The translations under genes and the position numbers were made by a program. Positions 8,892-16,678 of a stretch of 64,000 nt of DNA are shown here, piece by piece. The stretch spans positions 1-64,000 of the forward strand of contig NZ_CABVHY010000001.1 of assembly GCF_902497875.1 (NCBI RefSeq), read 5' to 3'. The notes under the pieces were generated by a model that made no database searches, was not told where the DNA came from, and worked only from the letters and a program-made list of their open reading frames with translations. The stretch comes from Pseudomonas fluorescens (lineage in GTDB: Bacteria > Pseudomonadota > Gammaproteobacteria > Pseudomonadales > Pseudomonadaceae). Numbering within the stretch: the first letter of the stretch is position 1; each line of letters starts with the position of its first letter.

Positions 8892-9812
8892 ATGAGTGAG
8901 ATGAAAGTGGTGCCGGGGATAGAAATAACCCCGGCGAAGATGATTGTTAATGCGTTGCCGGATATGGACTATGCGGCATACAACTCGGGGGCTCCTTATG
9001 CGATTGGAGCGCTCGTCACCATTGATCGCATCAACTATCAGGCACTTGTAGCGAATACCAATCGCCATCCCGTAACTGACGCGGTGACGCCCGCTGCCTG
9101 GCAGAACCTCGGCTGGGTCAACAAATACCGGATGTTCAATAAGAACATCGGCAATACCTGGAAAATTGGCACGTTCACGTCAAATCCGGGAAGTATCGAT
9201 TTGACGATTCGGCCAGGCCAGCGCATCAACGCTATCGGGTTGGTCGGCGTTTATGCCTCGTCGGTGCGGATCATCATGACGGTGCCGGGGATAACTGACC
9301 CGGTATACGACAAGACGTTCACAATGTCGCGCAAGTCCGGGGGCAGTTGGTATCAATACTATTTTGGTCAGTTCGTAACCAGGGACAACTTGGCCGAGTT
9401 CGACCTGCCTCCGTTCAATAACGCCGACGTACGTGTGATTGTCAGCGCTCCGGGCGGCACAGCCAAAGTGGGCATGATGGTTATTGGATGGGCCAAAACA
9501 ATCGGCACTGCTGTATATGACACGTCCCTGGGTCGAAAGAAGTATACGACCAGCAAGGAAGACTTTGATGGAAGCATGACTATCACCAAGCGTGGCAGGC
9601 GCAGGTCAATAGACTTCAAAGTTGAGCTTAGCGGCGATCAGATATCCAGCACACAGCGGACCTTAGACTTCGTTGAAGATGTTCCCTCTCTGTATGTCGG
9701 CGCAAGTGAGCTTGATTACACAATCATCGTTGGGATATTCGACGACTTCGAAACAGGTCTTCCGACGTACAACCGTGGGCAATACACACTCAAAGTAAGG
9801 AGCCTCATGTAA
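8892..9812 (+). CDS. Phage tail-tip protein of unknown function with CBM-like N-terminus
   Basis: A 306-residue protein whose start lies 2 bases after the tape measure stop, so the two are probably co-translated. Residues 28-75 (YNSGAPYAIGALVTIDRINYQAL...AAWQNLG) resemble the short fold of carbohydrate-binding modules 5/12, which have a Y..G..V...Y.A....P...W pattern. The rest is rich in strands and has no motif I recognise. It occupies the place where lambda has gene M/L. It could be the distal tail or baseplate-like protein, or a receptor-binding subunit. The CBM resemblance is by eye only. Confidence 0.55.
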   Translation: MSEMKVVPGIEITPAKMIVNALPDMDYAAYNSGAPYAIGALVTIDRINYQALVANTNRHPVTDAVTPAAWQNLGWVNKYRMFNKNIGNTWKIGTFTSNPGSIDLTIRPGQRINAIGLVGVYASSVRIIMTVPGITDPVYDKTFTMSRKSGGSWYQYYFGQFVTRDNLAEFDLPPFNNADVRVIVSAPGGTAKVGMMVIGWAKTIGTAVYDTSLGRKKYTTSKEDFDGSMTITKRGRRRSIDFKVELSGDQISSTQRTLDFVEDVPSLYVGASELDYTIIVGIFDDFETGLPTYNRGQYTLKVRSLM

Positions 9813-10135
9813 TGGCACTGCCACCACCGATTGATCTTTTACCACCACCGGCATTGCCGACCGATGCCGAAGACGTATTCGACGCCAAGGCAGGGGCATC
9901 GCTCACTGCTCAGGCGGCGATGGTTCCGCAGATTAATGCGGCGATTGCCTTCATCAACGACACCGCCGTCGATGCCAGCGAAGCCATTGAGGCTTCGGCC
10001 ACGGCTGTGGCAGCAAAGAATGACGCCCAGGCATCCGCAGTGAACGCAGCAGCTTCCGCCGCTGCTGCTGAAGGCGCTGGCGGTGTATCCGGCAATCTCG
10101 CCACGGTTTATGCAGCCGTGCTCGCATTCAGTTAA
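9812..10135 (+). CDS. Small alanine-rich phage tail fibre component
   Basis: A 107-residue protein. Its ATG overlaps the TAA of the preceding gene by one base. It starts with a proline-rich segment (MALPPPIDLLPPPALPTD). A long alanine-rich helix follows (roughly residues 45-95, ASEAIEASATAVAAKNDAQ), the kind of repeat that forms trimeric coiled-coil stalks in tail fibres. This suggests a short connector between the tail tip and the adhesin genes downstream. No family could be named. Confidence 0.5.
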   Translation: MALPPPIDLLPPPALPTDAEDVFDAKAGASLTAQAAMVPQINAAIAFINDTAVDASEAIEASATAVAAKNDAQASAVNAAASAAAAEGAGGVSGNLATVYAAVLAFS

Positions 10136-10146
10136 GGATTTGAACC

Positions 10147-10578
10147 ATGGTCATGACAGCCGTTCCAGCGTTTGCGCAAACTCCGCGCCTTGTTAAAGCA
10201 GTGGCCACAGCGGCCATTGGCAATATCGCGACCGATACGCCGACCAACGTTGTCGAGCTGATGTTGGCGGGCACTAAAGGCAGTCTGCTCACCAAGTTGA
10301 CAGCAATGCCGCGAGCTAATGTCGCGGCGAACTCGTTGGTGCTTTTCATCACCAAGGCAGACGAAGCGCCGACGCCGCACAGCAAGTTCGCGCTGAAAGA
10401 TTCGGCGCTGATGGCGGCCTACACGCTGAGCGCAGCGACGGAGATTGTTCAAACCGCTTTCTCGAAAATCACCCCGACGAACCCGATCCGGCTAGCGGCA
10501 GGCGACAAGCTCTGGGTAGGCACTCAAGTTGCGCTGCCGTCGGGCGTCGTATTTGTGGGCGAGGGGGCAGATTTTTAA
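10147..10578 (+). CDS. Phage virion protein of unknown function
   Basis: A 143-residue protein with AAGGATTTGAACC before its ATG. It is predicted to be soluble and strand-rich, and ends with LWVGTQVALPSGVVFVGEGADF. It lies between the coiled-coil connector and the glycine-rich adhesin, and its TAA shares a base with the next ATG, so a place in the fibre or tail tip is likely. I do not recognise the family. Confidence 0.45.
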   Translation: MVMTAVPAFAQTPRLVKAVATAAIGNIATDTPTNVVELMLAGTKGSLLTKLTAMPRANVAANSLVLFITKADEAPTPHSKFALKDSALMAAYTLSAATEIVQTAFSKITPTNPIRLAAGDKLWVGTQVALPSGVVFVGEGADF

Positions 10579-11417
10579 TGGCCAGTATGTACGATTTGCA
10601 TGACCTGCCGACCGGCGAGCTTGCATTGCCCGGCCTGCCGGAAAGAACACCAGTCGCCGCCGCAATCATTCGAGGGGAAGCCTCGTGGACAGTGCCCGGC
10701 ATCTATGACTTTACGGTGCCTATCGGGGTAACCTCGATCTGTGCGGTCTGTATAGGCGGGGGAGGGGGAATGTACAATACGAACCCTTACTACACTGGTG
10801 GCGGTGGTAGCTTAGGCTGGGCAAACAACCTCCCTGTCAGCCCGGGTCAGGTAATTAGAGTAGTAGTCGGCGTGGCTGGCGTGAATGGTGCTCCCGGCGT
10901 AGTGACCAAGGGAGGGGATAGTTTCATATCTCCAGATGGCGGGGTCACCGCGTATGTAAACGCTCCGGGCGGTAATATCCTCAACAATGCGAACATCGCC
11001 CCTACTCCAAACGGTAATGTCGGAGGGGCTAATGCCTCAACCCAAGGGGGTGGGGGTGGGGGTGCCGGTGGCTATACCAGTCAAGGCGGGAAAGGAGGTG
11101 ATACGTCCACGTGGGTCGGACTTACCTCGCTGGATGGCGGCAGCGGTGGATCTTATAACAACTACAACGGTGGTGGGGCAGGCGGTGGGTCGTGGCTATA
11201 TGGCTCAATTATACGCAACAGCCCAGCACCGCCACCCGTCACTAGCGGTAGCACTGGTGGTAATGCAGACGGCAGCCCCCCGACAAGACCGAACCTTAAC
11301 TTCAATCTGTTTTGGGGCGGGGGAGCTGGCTACTGGCCTGCCGGGTCTGGTGCAGTTCGTATTCTTTGGGGTGCCGGGCGTGCGTTCCCAGCAACTGACG
11401 TAGGGCTACCAATATGA
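10578..11417 (+). CDS. Glycine-rich phage tail fibre adhesin
   Basis: A 279-residue protein. After about 40 N-terminal residues comes a strand segment (WTVPGIYDFTVPIGVTSICAV). Glycine-rich runs follow (GGGGG near residue 60, GGGGGGAGGY near residue 158, GGGAGGGS near residue 200) separated by variable loops. The end is GSGAVRILWGAGRAFPATD, a C-terminal pattern common in phage glycine-rich proteins. This resembles the polyglycine-sandwich adhesins of T2/S16-type fibres, in which the loops between glycine helices bind the host receptor. It is the best candidate for the host-range determinant here. The resemblance is structural and not tested. Confidence 0.65.
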   Translation: MASMYDLHDLPTGELALPGLPERTPVAAAIIRGEASWTVPGIYDFTVPIGVTSICAVCIGGGGGMYNTNPYYTGGGGSLGWANNLPVSPGQVIRVVVGVAGVNGAPGVVTKGGDSFISPDGGVTAYVNAPGGNILNNANIAPTPNGNVGGANASTQGGGGGGAGGYTSQGGKGGDTSTWVGLTSLDGGSGGSYNNYNGGGAGGGSWLYGSIIRNSPAPPPVTSGSTGGNADGSPPTRPNLNFNLFWGGGAGYWPAGSGAVRILWGAGRAFPATDVGLPI

Positions 11418-12031
11418 TCAAAGTACAAAACAACATCGCCACTCGCGCGCCAATCCCCGCCTTCCTCGTCAGCCCCTATCTCCTACCTGAATCCCTCGCC
11501 GATCTGTCGTGGAGTGACCCGTCTTACGGCGTGCAAGACTGCGCCTGGTGGCCGGCGGAAAACATCGAGGGCGATCTGGGCGTCAACAAGAAGTGGGGCG
11601 CCGAGGTGTTGACCGTCGTGCCTGAGCGCCAGGTCGTACAGGTTGCCCGCAAGCAGGTCGCCATGACCACGGCAGAGAAGGCGGCGCGGGATTCTGCTAT
11701 CGCCGCAGAGTGGGCTGAACGCATTGCTACCCGCCGCTGGATCGCCGAGACATCTGGCACTACCTTCGGCGGGATGGCCATCGATACAGACGACCGCAGC
11801 AAGTTGCTGATTAACGGTGCCGCACTCCGCGCTGATCGAAGTGCCGACTACGTGCTGCGTTGGAAGACATCGCAGGGATTCGTGGATTTGACGGCAGAGC
11901 AGGTGCTGGCCGTGGCCGATGCCGTGAGCGAGCACGTCCAGCTCTGTTTTGATCGCGAGGATGCGTTGTTGGGTTCGGTAGCCGAGGGATCGATCACGGC
12001 CGAGATGCTGGAAGAGGGGTGGCCCGCCTGA
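11414..12031 (+). CDS. DUF4376-type tail fibre assembly protein
   Basis: A 205-residue protein that overlaps the adhesin gene by 4 bases (ATGA), which indicates coupled translation. The C-terminal half (about residues 100-190, RRWIAETSGTTFGGMAIDTDDRSKLLINGA...) has the DUF4376 pattern found at the end of phage tail fibre or fibre-chaperone genes. The N-terminal part has a WWPAENIEGDL segment like those of tail fibre assembly proteins. It probably folds or caps the adhesin encoded directly upstream. Confidence 0.65.
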   Translation: MIKVQNNIATRAPIPAFLVSPYLLPESLADLSWSDPSYGVQDCAWWPAENIEGDLGVNKKWGAEVLTVVPERQVVQVARKQVAMTTAEKAARDSAIAAEWAERIATRRWIAETSGTTFGGMAIDTDDRSKLLINGAALRADRSADYVLRWKTSQGFVDLTAEQVLAVADAVSEHVQLCFDREDALLGSVAEGSITAEMLEEGWPA

Positions 12032-12071
12032 CCGCGCTTGTCGTGGCGATTTACTATATTCTGCCGCGACC

Positions 12072-12100
12072 GCCCCCTACGCAGGTATCGGGGGGCCTTT
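12072..12100 (+). terminator. GC-rich hairpin after the fibre genes
   Basis: GCCCCC (12072-12077) pairs with GGGGGC (12091-12096) around a 13-base loop and ends in CTTT. The T run is short, so termination may be weak. Confidence 0.4.
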
Positions 12101-12121
12101 AATGCGCTCAAGGATTGATCT

Positions 12122-12580
12122 ATGCGTCGTGCATTTTTATTTCTCGGACTAATCAGTTTACTTGCTGGATGCGGCTCTGAGCCATTTCAGCCAGAGGTTA
12201 GGGACTCTAACGTTCATCTCCAACGATCAGAGCAGAACATCTATGAGCCAGGGACCGTTATCGTCATTTCAAATGCTGAGTTTCCCTGGGCCGCCAAAGA
12301 TGTAGCCAGTGTGCTCGGGTCAAACGCTAAGGCATACGACCTGACATTATTCGAGGCTCGTCAGCAGGTCATGTATAACCCTAATGTCTCTGGGTTAGTT
12401 GAAGTGGTCCTAAATCTTGATCAGGCCTATGAGACGGTTGCGGCGGTTTGTCGTGACAAAGAGACAAAGAAGGTATGGCAGGAAACACGGGTCGTGAATT
12501 TTATGGGTGGAAGGGAGCGTCTTGCTCGCGACATGACAGGCGCCCTGGTCACCAAAGTCAGAGGCATGCGCTGCCCATAA
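12122..12580 (+). CDS. Small lipoprotein in the prophage late region
   Basis: A 152-residue protein with a lipoprotein signal peptide: MRRAFLFLGLISLLAGCGS, lipobox LLAGC, modified cysteine near residue 17. The residues after the cysteine are Gly-Ser, so outer-membrane sorting is expected. The mature part has no motif I recognise. It does contain two further cysteines (around residues 120 and 151) that could pair in the periplasm. It sits between fibre assembly and lysis genes and has its own flanking hairpins. A lysogen-expressed moron or a virion-linked role are both possible. Rz1 is excluded because a clear Rz1 lies further on. Confidence 0.65.
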   Translation: MRRAFLFLGLISLLAGCGSEPFQPEVRDSNVHLQRSEQNIYEPGTVIVISNAEFPWAAKDVASVLGSNAKAYDLTLFEARQQVMYNPNVSGLVEVVLNLDQAYETVAAVCRDKETKKVWQETRVVNFMGGRERLARDMTGALVTKVRGMRCP

Positions 12581-12617
12581 ATGCCGCGGCACTAGACATT
12601 ACAGTAACCCCTATATC

Positions 12618-12640
12618 AGCCGCCTCAGAGCGGCTTTTTT
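12618..12640 (+). terminator. Terminator fused to the DUF1353 ribosome site
   Basis: AGCCGC (12618-12623) pairs with GCGGCT (12630-12635) with a 6-base loop and T6, then GCATCTGGAG and the next start codon. Confidence 0.6.
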
Positions 12641-12657
12641 GCATCTGGAGAAAACAC

Positions 12658-13062
12658 ATGAGCCGGTTTGTCACCACGCTGAAGACTGACCAGACCGACC
12701 GCCGCTCTTACACGCTGCTCGCTGACCTGGTACTGGCTGACGAGGACGAGCGCACGATCATCGTGCCAACTGGATTCATCACCGACTTTGCCAGCATCAA
12801 GGTGCTACACAACGCGTTTCTGTTCGTACTGTTCGCCCTGGTGTCCGGATACGGCAACTACGCCGCGACGGTGCATGACTGGCTGTACTTCGGCGGACAG
12901 GTGAATCGCAAGGAGGCTGATGCGGTTCTGTACCGAGCGTTGCGTGCGGAGGGTGTGGCGCGATGGCGGGCCTGGCTGTTCTGGGCCGGCGTCAGGGTAG
13001 GCGGCTCCAAGCAATACACCACGACCCCGACACGTTCGGGGTTTTCTTCGTCTGGGCGCTGA
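12658..13062 (+). CDS. DUF1353 family phage protein
   Basis: A 134-residue protein. I chose ATG 12658 because CTGGAG lies 8 bases upstream. Longer in-frame starts overlap the lipoprotein gene. The pattern IIVPTGFITDFASI...YAATVHDWLYFGGQVNRKEADAVLYRAL is the DUF1353 core, seen in many phage late regions and of unknown function. The conserved TDFAS and HDWLY motifs are present. A hydrophobic stretch (HNAFLFVLFALVSGYG) lies in the middle. The last residues (KQYTTTPTRSGFSSSGR) are encoded by a terminator hairpin (13024-13045), so the C-terminus is probably not constrained. Confidence 0.75.
   Translation: MSRFVTTLKTDQTDRRSYTLLADLVLADEDERTIIVPTGFITDFASIKVLHNAFLFVLFALVSGYGNYAATVHDWLYFGGQVNRKEADAVLYRALRAEGVARWRAWLFWAGVRVGGSKQYTTTPTRSGFSSSGR
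13024..13045 (+). terminator. Terminator overlapping the end of the DUF1353 gene
   Basis: ACCCCGA (13024-13030) pairs with TCGGGGT (13036-13042) around a 5-base loop, followed by a T-rich stretch. It lies inside the coding frame about 20 bases before the stop. Confidence 0.5.
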
Positions 13063-13163
13063 AAAGATGAAGCCCCTGCATGTTGGCCATTGCAAGGGCT
13101 TCTAGCTTCTACAGGGGAGCAGAGAGCTTGCGGAAGAGCCTAGCAGCGAGAAACAAAAAAGCA

Positions 13164-13200
13164 AAACCCCGACGCCTCACGATCGTCGGGGTTTCTATTT
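13164..13200. terminator. Strong bidirectional terminator
   Basis: AAACCCCGACG (13164-13174) and CGTCGGGGTTT (13184-13194) form a perfect 11-bp stem with a 9-base loop, A-rich on the left and T-rich on the right. It lies in the gap 13063-13348 between the DUF1353 and endolysin genes, in which I see no gene. Confidence 0.75.
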
Positions 13201-13307
13201 TCTCCTGCACCCTTTAATACGAGAGAACGTGGGAATGATCCTACCAGCGCCAATCCGGCTCGCCAACCGCCGATCGGGTCTCTATCGACTACAAATTTCA
13301 GCTATCC

Positions 13308-13332
13308 AGCCCGCCCAGTGCGGGCTTTTTTT
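13308..13332 (+). terminator. Terminator fused to the endolysin ribosome site
   Basis: AGCCCGC (13308-13314) pairs with GCGGGCT (13320-13326), then T7 and CGCCTGGAGATAAGTAATG, which supplies the ribosome site and start of the endolysin gene. Confidence 0.6.
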
Positions 13333-13348
13333 CGCCTGGAGATAAGTA

Positions 13349-13774
13349 ATGACTACCACAGAAAAAGACCGGGACATCCTTGCGCGCACGCTGTGGGGCG
13401 AAGCTCGCGGGGAAGGGCTGGCGGGACAGATCGCCGTCGCCTGGACGATCCGCAACCGCGTGAACGACGGCAAGGCCAAGTCCTGGTGGGGCGAGGGCTA
13501 TGCCGGCGTGTGCCTGAAGGCCTGGCAGTTCAGCTGCTGGAACAAGAACGATCCGAACTATGCCTATCTCAGTGGGAGCAAGCTGATCCCGGCCGGGCAG
13601 TTCGCCCAGGCGCAGCGAGCTGCCGACCAGGTGATCGCCGGTACAGCGTCCGATCCCACTGGTGGTGCGACCCACTACTACGCGACCACCATGCCGAAGG
13701 CTCCGGTCTGGACTGTGGGAGCGAAGCTGACGCTGAAGCTCGGGCACCACATCTTTTTCAGGGATGTGCCGTGA
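13349..13774 (+). CDS. SleB-type cell wall hydrolase, phage endolysin
   Basis: A 141-residue protein with the SleB/CwlJ (Hydrolase_2) domain over nearly its whole length. LARTLWGEARGEG contains the expected catalytic glutamate. GQIAVAWTIRNRV, then WQFSCWN and THYYATTMP further on, are family motifs. It would cut peptidoglycan at lysis. There is no signal peptide or SAR segment, so it should need a holin to cross the inner membrane. I recognise no holin gene nearby. The gene overlaps the spanin start by 4 bases (GTGA). CTGGAG precedes ATG 13349. Confidence 0.88.
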   Translation: MTTTEKDRDILARTLWGEARGEGLAGQIAVAWTIRNRVNDGKAKSWWGEGYAGVCLKAWQFSCWNKNDPNYAYLSGSKLIPAGQFAQAQRAADQVIAGTASDPTGGATHYYATTMPKAPVWTVGAKLTLKLGHHIFFRDVP

Positions 13775-14286
13775 GTGCCGCGGCGCTCAAGTTGGCGTTG
13801 GTCGGCGTGCTGGCGTTGTTGCTGCTGACAGCTGGCGGGACGTGGAAGGTGCAGGATTGGCGCTACGGCAAGCAGCTCGCGGAACAGTCTGGACTGCACA
13901 AGGAGGATCTGACCGCCATCAGCAATGCGGCCGCCACCCGGGCGCGCATCGATCAGGACAAGCGCCTCGCACTCGAGCAACGCCTATCGGCCAGCGAACA
14001 AACCCACTACAAGGAACTGAGCGATGCTCAAACCAATCAGGCTCGCCTGCGTGATCGCCTTGCCACTTCTGATCTGCGGCTGTCAGTCCTTGTCGACGCC
14101 GCGGATTCAACCGGTGGCTGTTCAGTGCCAGCCGATACCCAAGCCGGCGGCATGGTTTATGGAGGAGCGCGCGCCCGACTTGACCCAGCGCATGCTCAAC
14201 GAATTATCGGAATCACCGACGCCGGTGACCAGGGACTAATCGCGCTGGCGGCGTGCCAAGCGTACGTTCGGGAGTTTTCTCGATAG
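13771..14286 (+). CDS. Rz: Rz-like inner-membrane spanin (i-spanin)
   Basis: A 171-residue protein. I chose GTG 13771, which overlaps the endolysin stop. The longer frame has no ribosome site. Residues 5-25 (LKLALVGVLALLLLTAGGTW) form one membrane anchor. A charged periplasmic coiled coil follows (about residues 28-105, with LALEQRLSASEQTHYKELSDAQTNQARLRDRLA). This is the DUF2514-type Rz layout. With Rz1 it would fuse inner and outer membranes at the last lysis step. The Rz1 gene is nested inside in another frame. The last 40 residues are matched by a relic at 17346-17507. Confidence 0.88.
   Translation: MSAAALKLALVGVLALLLLTAGGTWKVQDWRYGKQLAEQSGLHKEDLTAISNAAATRARIDQDKRLALEQRLSASEQTHYKELSDAQTNQARLRDRLATSDLRLSVLVDAADSTGGCSVPADTQAGGMVYGGARARLDPAHAQRIIGITDAGDQGLIALAACQAYVREFSR
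14024..14239 (+). CDS. Rz1: Rz1-like outer-membrane lipoprotein spanin (o-spanin), nested in Rz
   Basis: A 71-residue proline-rich lipoprotein encoded wholly inside Rz in the +1 frame. MLKPIRLACVIALPLLICGCQS is a lipoprotein signal with lipobox LICGC. The mature part (about 52 residues, seven prolines) has the short, proline-rich character of Rz1 proteins. Full nesting is the layout of the lambda Rz/Rz1 pair and strongly supports both calls. Confidence 0.88.
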   Translation: MLKPIRLACVIALPLLICGCQSLSTPRIQPVAVQCQPIPKPAAWFMEERAPDLTQRMLNELSESPTPVTRD

Positions 14287-14458
14287 CGGCTGCCGGTTAG
14301 AAGCAAAGGAAGCTCGAGGTGCTGGAAAGCAACGCCGTGAAGGTTCTCGCCCACTTATCGAAACATTTGGCGGTAATTTATTGTTGAGGCTAGATGAACT
14401 TCTGCCGACAAGCTGATGAGCACTGCTTCGATGACATAATTCAAGACATGGAGTATTT

Positions 14459-16033
14459 ATGTTTGACTGGATTCGCAACGTTCGCGTCAGCGCAAAACTT
14501 GCCTTGGGCTTTGGCCTAGTGTTGGGCTTAACGTCTTTGATTGCTATCACGGGCTGGATAGCGATCAACGCTCTCACCGACCGTAGCGATAAATTAGCGA
14601 GTATTTCTAGTGTCGGTGATCTGACAAGAGACCTACGAATTAATCGGCTGACTATTGAGCTACACCCAGATGGGGCAGGTGGGAAATCGGTAATCGTTGT
14701 TCTCAACGAACTCGATAAAGTCTTGGAAATCGCTCGAAATCAGCTGGTAGAACTTGGTGATATCGCGCTGGTCGAACAACAGCGATCTGCCGTGCGCGAC
14801 TATCGCGAAGCTTTTAGCGATATGGCTAGTGAAAAGAGCATGAGTAAGGACAGAGCTATTTCGGCTCAGGTACTTGCGCGCTTGCAAAAGCAGGGTGATG
14901 TCCTGCTTGAGGCAAGTGATCAGCTGATGTCTTCGCAAATCGCCAAGCGCGATGCAGACTCGTCTCGAGCAAAATCCATGCTCGGAATCGTTGCGGCGCT
15001 GACTCTGCTGTTAGGCACTATTGCTGCCTGGTCCATCACCCGGCAAATCGTAATACCGTTGCAGCAGGCCCTTAAGGATATTGATCGTATTGCCGCCGGT
15101 GACCTTAGTCAGGATGTTGACGTGGGGGGCAGCGATGAGCTGGGTAAACTGCAGGCGAGCATGCAGCAAATGACCATTAGCTTGCGTGAGCTGATTGGCG
15201 GTCTTGGCGCTAGTATCACTCAGATAGCCAGCGCCGCTGAAGAATTGTCGGCGGTGACCGAGCAAACCAGCGTGGGCGTCCACAGTCAGAAGGTCGAGAC
15301 CGATCAGGTGGCTACCGCCATGAACGAGATGGCCGCAACCGTGCAAGAGGTCGCGCGCAATTCCGAGGAAGCCTCAGAAGCTGCTGGTGCTGCGGATCAG
15401 CAAGCCCGCGAAGGAGACCAGGTGGTCTGTGAGGCGATTGCTCAGATCGATCGTTTGGCTGCCGAAATCGGAAACTCCACTGAAGCCATGAACCACCTGA
15501 AAGATGAAAGTGACAAAATCGGGGGCGTGCTCGATGTGATCAAATCGGTCGCGCAACAGACTAATCTATTGGCCCTCAACGCGGCTATCGAAGCTGCTCG
15601 CGCCGGCGAGGCAGGTCGTGGTTTCGCCGTGGTCGCCGATGAAGTCCGCAACTTGTCCCTGCGTACTCAGAAATCTACTGAAGAAATCGAAGAGTTGATT
15701 GTCGGCCTGCAAAACGGTACTCAACAAGTGTCCGAGGCCATGGAAAATAGCCGCATCCTGACGGACAGCAGCGTTGAGTTGACACGTCGCGCCGGGGCAT
15801 CACTGACAAGTATTACCCGCACAGTGTCGACCATCCAATTGATGAACCAGCAGATCGCGACCGCCGCCGAACAGCAGAGCGCAGTTGCCGAAGAAATCAA
15901 TCGCAGCGTGCTAAACGTACGCGATATTTCTGAGCAAACGGCCGGCGCCAGTGATGAAACGGCCGCCTCTAGCGTAGAACTGGCTCGCCTGGGCAACGAG
16001 CTTCAAGTCATGGTCAGCCGCTTTCGAATGTAA
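14459..16033 (+). CDS. Methyl-accepting chemotaxis protein next to prophage lysis genes
   Basis: A 524-residue chemoreceptor. Residues 10-32 are the first membrane segment. Residues 33-172 are a helical periplasmic sensor of the four-helix-bundle type. Residues 174-194 ([19 protein letters not shown]) are the second membrane segment. A HAMP domain follows (about 195-247), then the signalling hairpin. The tip motif [24 protein letters not shown] and the [10 protein letters not shown] segment are intact, so coupling to CheA/CheW is expected. There is no C-terminal CheR/CheB-binding pentapeptide (it ends SRFRM). The ligand is unknown. The gene follows Rz by 172 bases and lies on the prophage side of tRNA-Ser, so it is probably phage cargo. 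Confidence 0.88.
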   Translation: MFDWIRNVRVSAKLALGFGLVLGLTSLIAITGWIAINALTDRSDKLASISSVGDLTRDLRINRLTIELHPDGAGGKSVIVVLNELDKVLEIARNQLVELGDIALVEQQRSAVRDYREAFSDMASEKSMSKDRAISAQVLARLQKQGDVLLEASDQLMSSQIAKRDADSSRAKSMLGIVAALTLLLGTIAAWSITRQIVIPLQQALKDIDRIAAGDLSQDVDVGGSDELGKLQASMQQMTISLRELIGGLGASITQIASAAEELSAVTEQTSVGVHSQKVETDQVATAMNEMAATVQEVARNSEEASEAAGAADQQAREGDQVVCEAIAQIDRLAAEIGNSTEAMNHLKDESDKIGGVLDVIKSVAQQTNLLALNAAIEAARAGEAGRGFAVVADEVRNLSLRTQKSTEEIEELIVGLQNGTQQVSEAMENSRILTDSSVELTRRAGASLTSITRTVSTIQLMNQQIATAAEQQSAVAEEINRSVLNVRDISEQTAGASDETAASSVELARLGNELQVMVSRFRM

Positions 16034-16154
16034 AGCGCCCCTGATCGTGCGCCAGAAACCTAACCATTCCTTCCAGGCGCCGGCTTATGGCTGCGCCTGT
16101 CATTCGTTATGAGTGCAAAGGGTCGTTTACTGTCCTTTCGCACTGACGCTGAAG

Positions 16155-16175
16155 GTCGGCAGGACGCCAGGGAAG
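16155..16175 (+). repeat. Dispersed 20-bp repeat, copy 1
   Basis: GTCGGCAGGACGCCAGGG followed by AAGG. Close copies lie at 16581 and 22563, all within the right-end mosaic. Confidence 0.5.
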
Positions 16176-16190
16176 GCGTGCGAATCTGCT

Positions 16191-16230
16191 TATACTGCCC
16201 ACATCAGAATGATCGACAATGGAGACGAGC
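16191..16230 (+). promoter_or_regulatory. Conserved promoter-like box before 67-residue ORF, copy 1
   Basis: TATACTGCCC at 16191 followed by the variant CATCAGAATGATCGACA and GGAG before the start. TATACT lies 40 bases before the ATG. The same layout precedes all four paralogues. Confidence 0.5.
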
Positions 16231-16434
16231 ATGGAAGATCCCGGCGAGAAGATAGCCGCGGAGGAGCCGTTAATGCAGCAGGCCCTGCAGGCAGTGCGCC
16301 GGTATGACGAAGCGAGCGGCGTGAAGCCAGCCGAGGAGGTCGAGCGCCTGCGCCTCGAAGCGATAGCACTCATGAAGGCGGTGTCGGAGTATCAACTTCT
16401 GGCGCTGAGTGGTCCGGCGGGGACGCTTCACTGA
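16231..16434 (+). CDS. 67-residue protein of unknown function, paralogue 1 of 4
   Basis: Starts at ATG 16231 (MEDPGEKIAAEEP) with GGAG 6-9 bases upstream. It is a helical, charged protein with the family pattern EKIA..(D/E)PL..(Q/K)ALQA(V/L)RR...A.GVK..EE(V/I)ERLR..(A/V).(S/A)LM.AV.EY. All four paralogues in the window have exactly 67 residues and differ mostly at the ends. No membrane segment, cysteine or known DNA-binding motif is visible. I do not recognise the family. Conserved length, good ribosome sites and mostly conservative changes argue that it is a real gene. Confidence 0.7.
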   Translation: MEDPGEKIAAEEPLMQQALQAVRRYDEASGVKPAEEVERLRLEAIALMKAVSEYQLLALSGPAGTLH

Positions 16435-16580
16435 GTTGGTTGGGTCAGCCGCCGGCGCCGTCCTGGAGGTGCTGGACGGACTGTTTTCGATATCCGCGCC
16501 GGGATCATTGCAGACCAAGCCGCCTTGAGGGTGTTGCAGGTGTATGTGATGAATGTGTGCCGATGAAGGGATGGTGTTCA

Positions 16581-16603
16581 GTCGGCAGAACGCCGGGAGG
16601 AGG
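16581..16603 (+). repeat. Dispersed 20-bp repeat, copy 2
   Basis: GTCGGCAGAACGCCGGGAGG, one of three close copies (16155, 16581, 22563). It lies in the gap between paralogue 1 and the minus-strand gene at 16679, in which I see no other feature. Confidence 0.5.
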
Positions 16604-16678
16604 GCGCTGCTAGCTGAGCGCCGGCAGCGGCTCGGGTACGAGCTAGAACTATCGACGGCAGCTGAGGCTTGTCGCGGA

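Noticed and set aside
16075..16098. Terminator after the chemoreceptor gene (AGGCGC...GCGCCT)
   Set aside because: The stem is only 6 bp with a 12-base loop and no T run follows.
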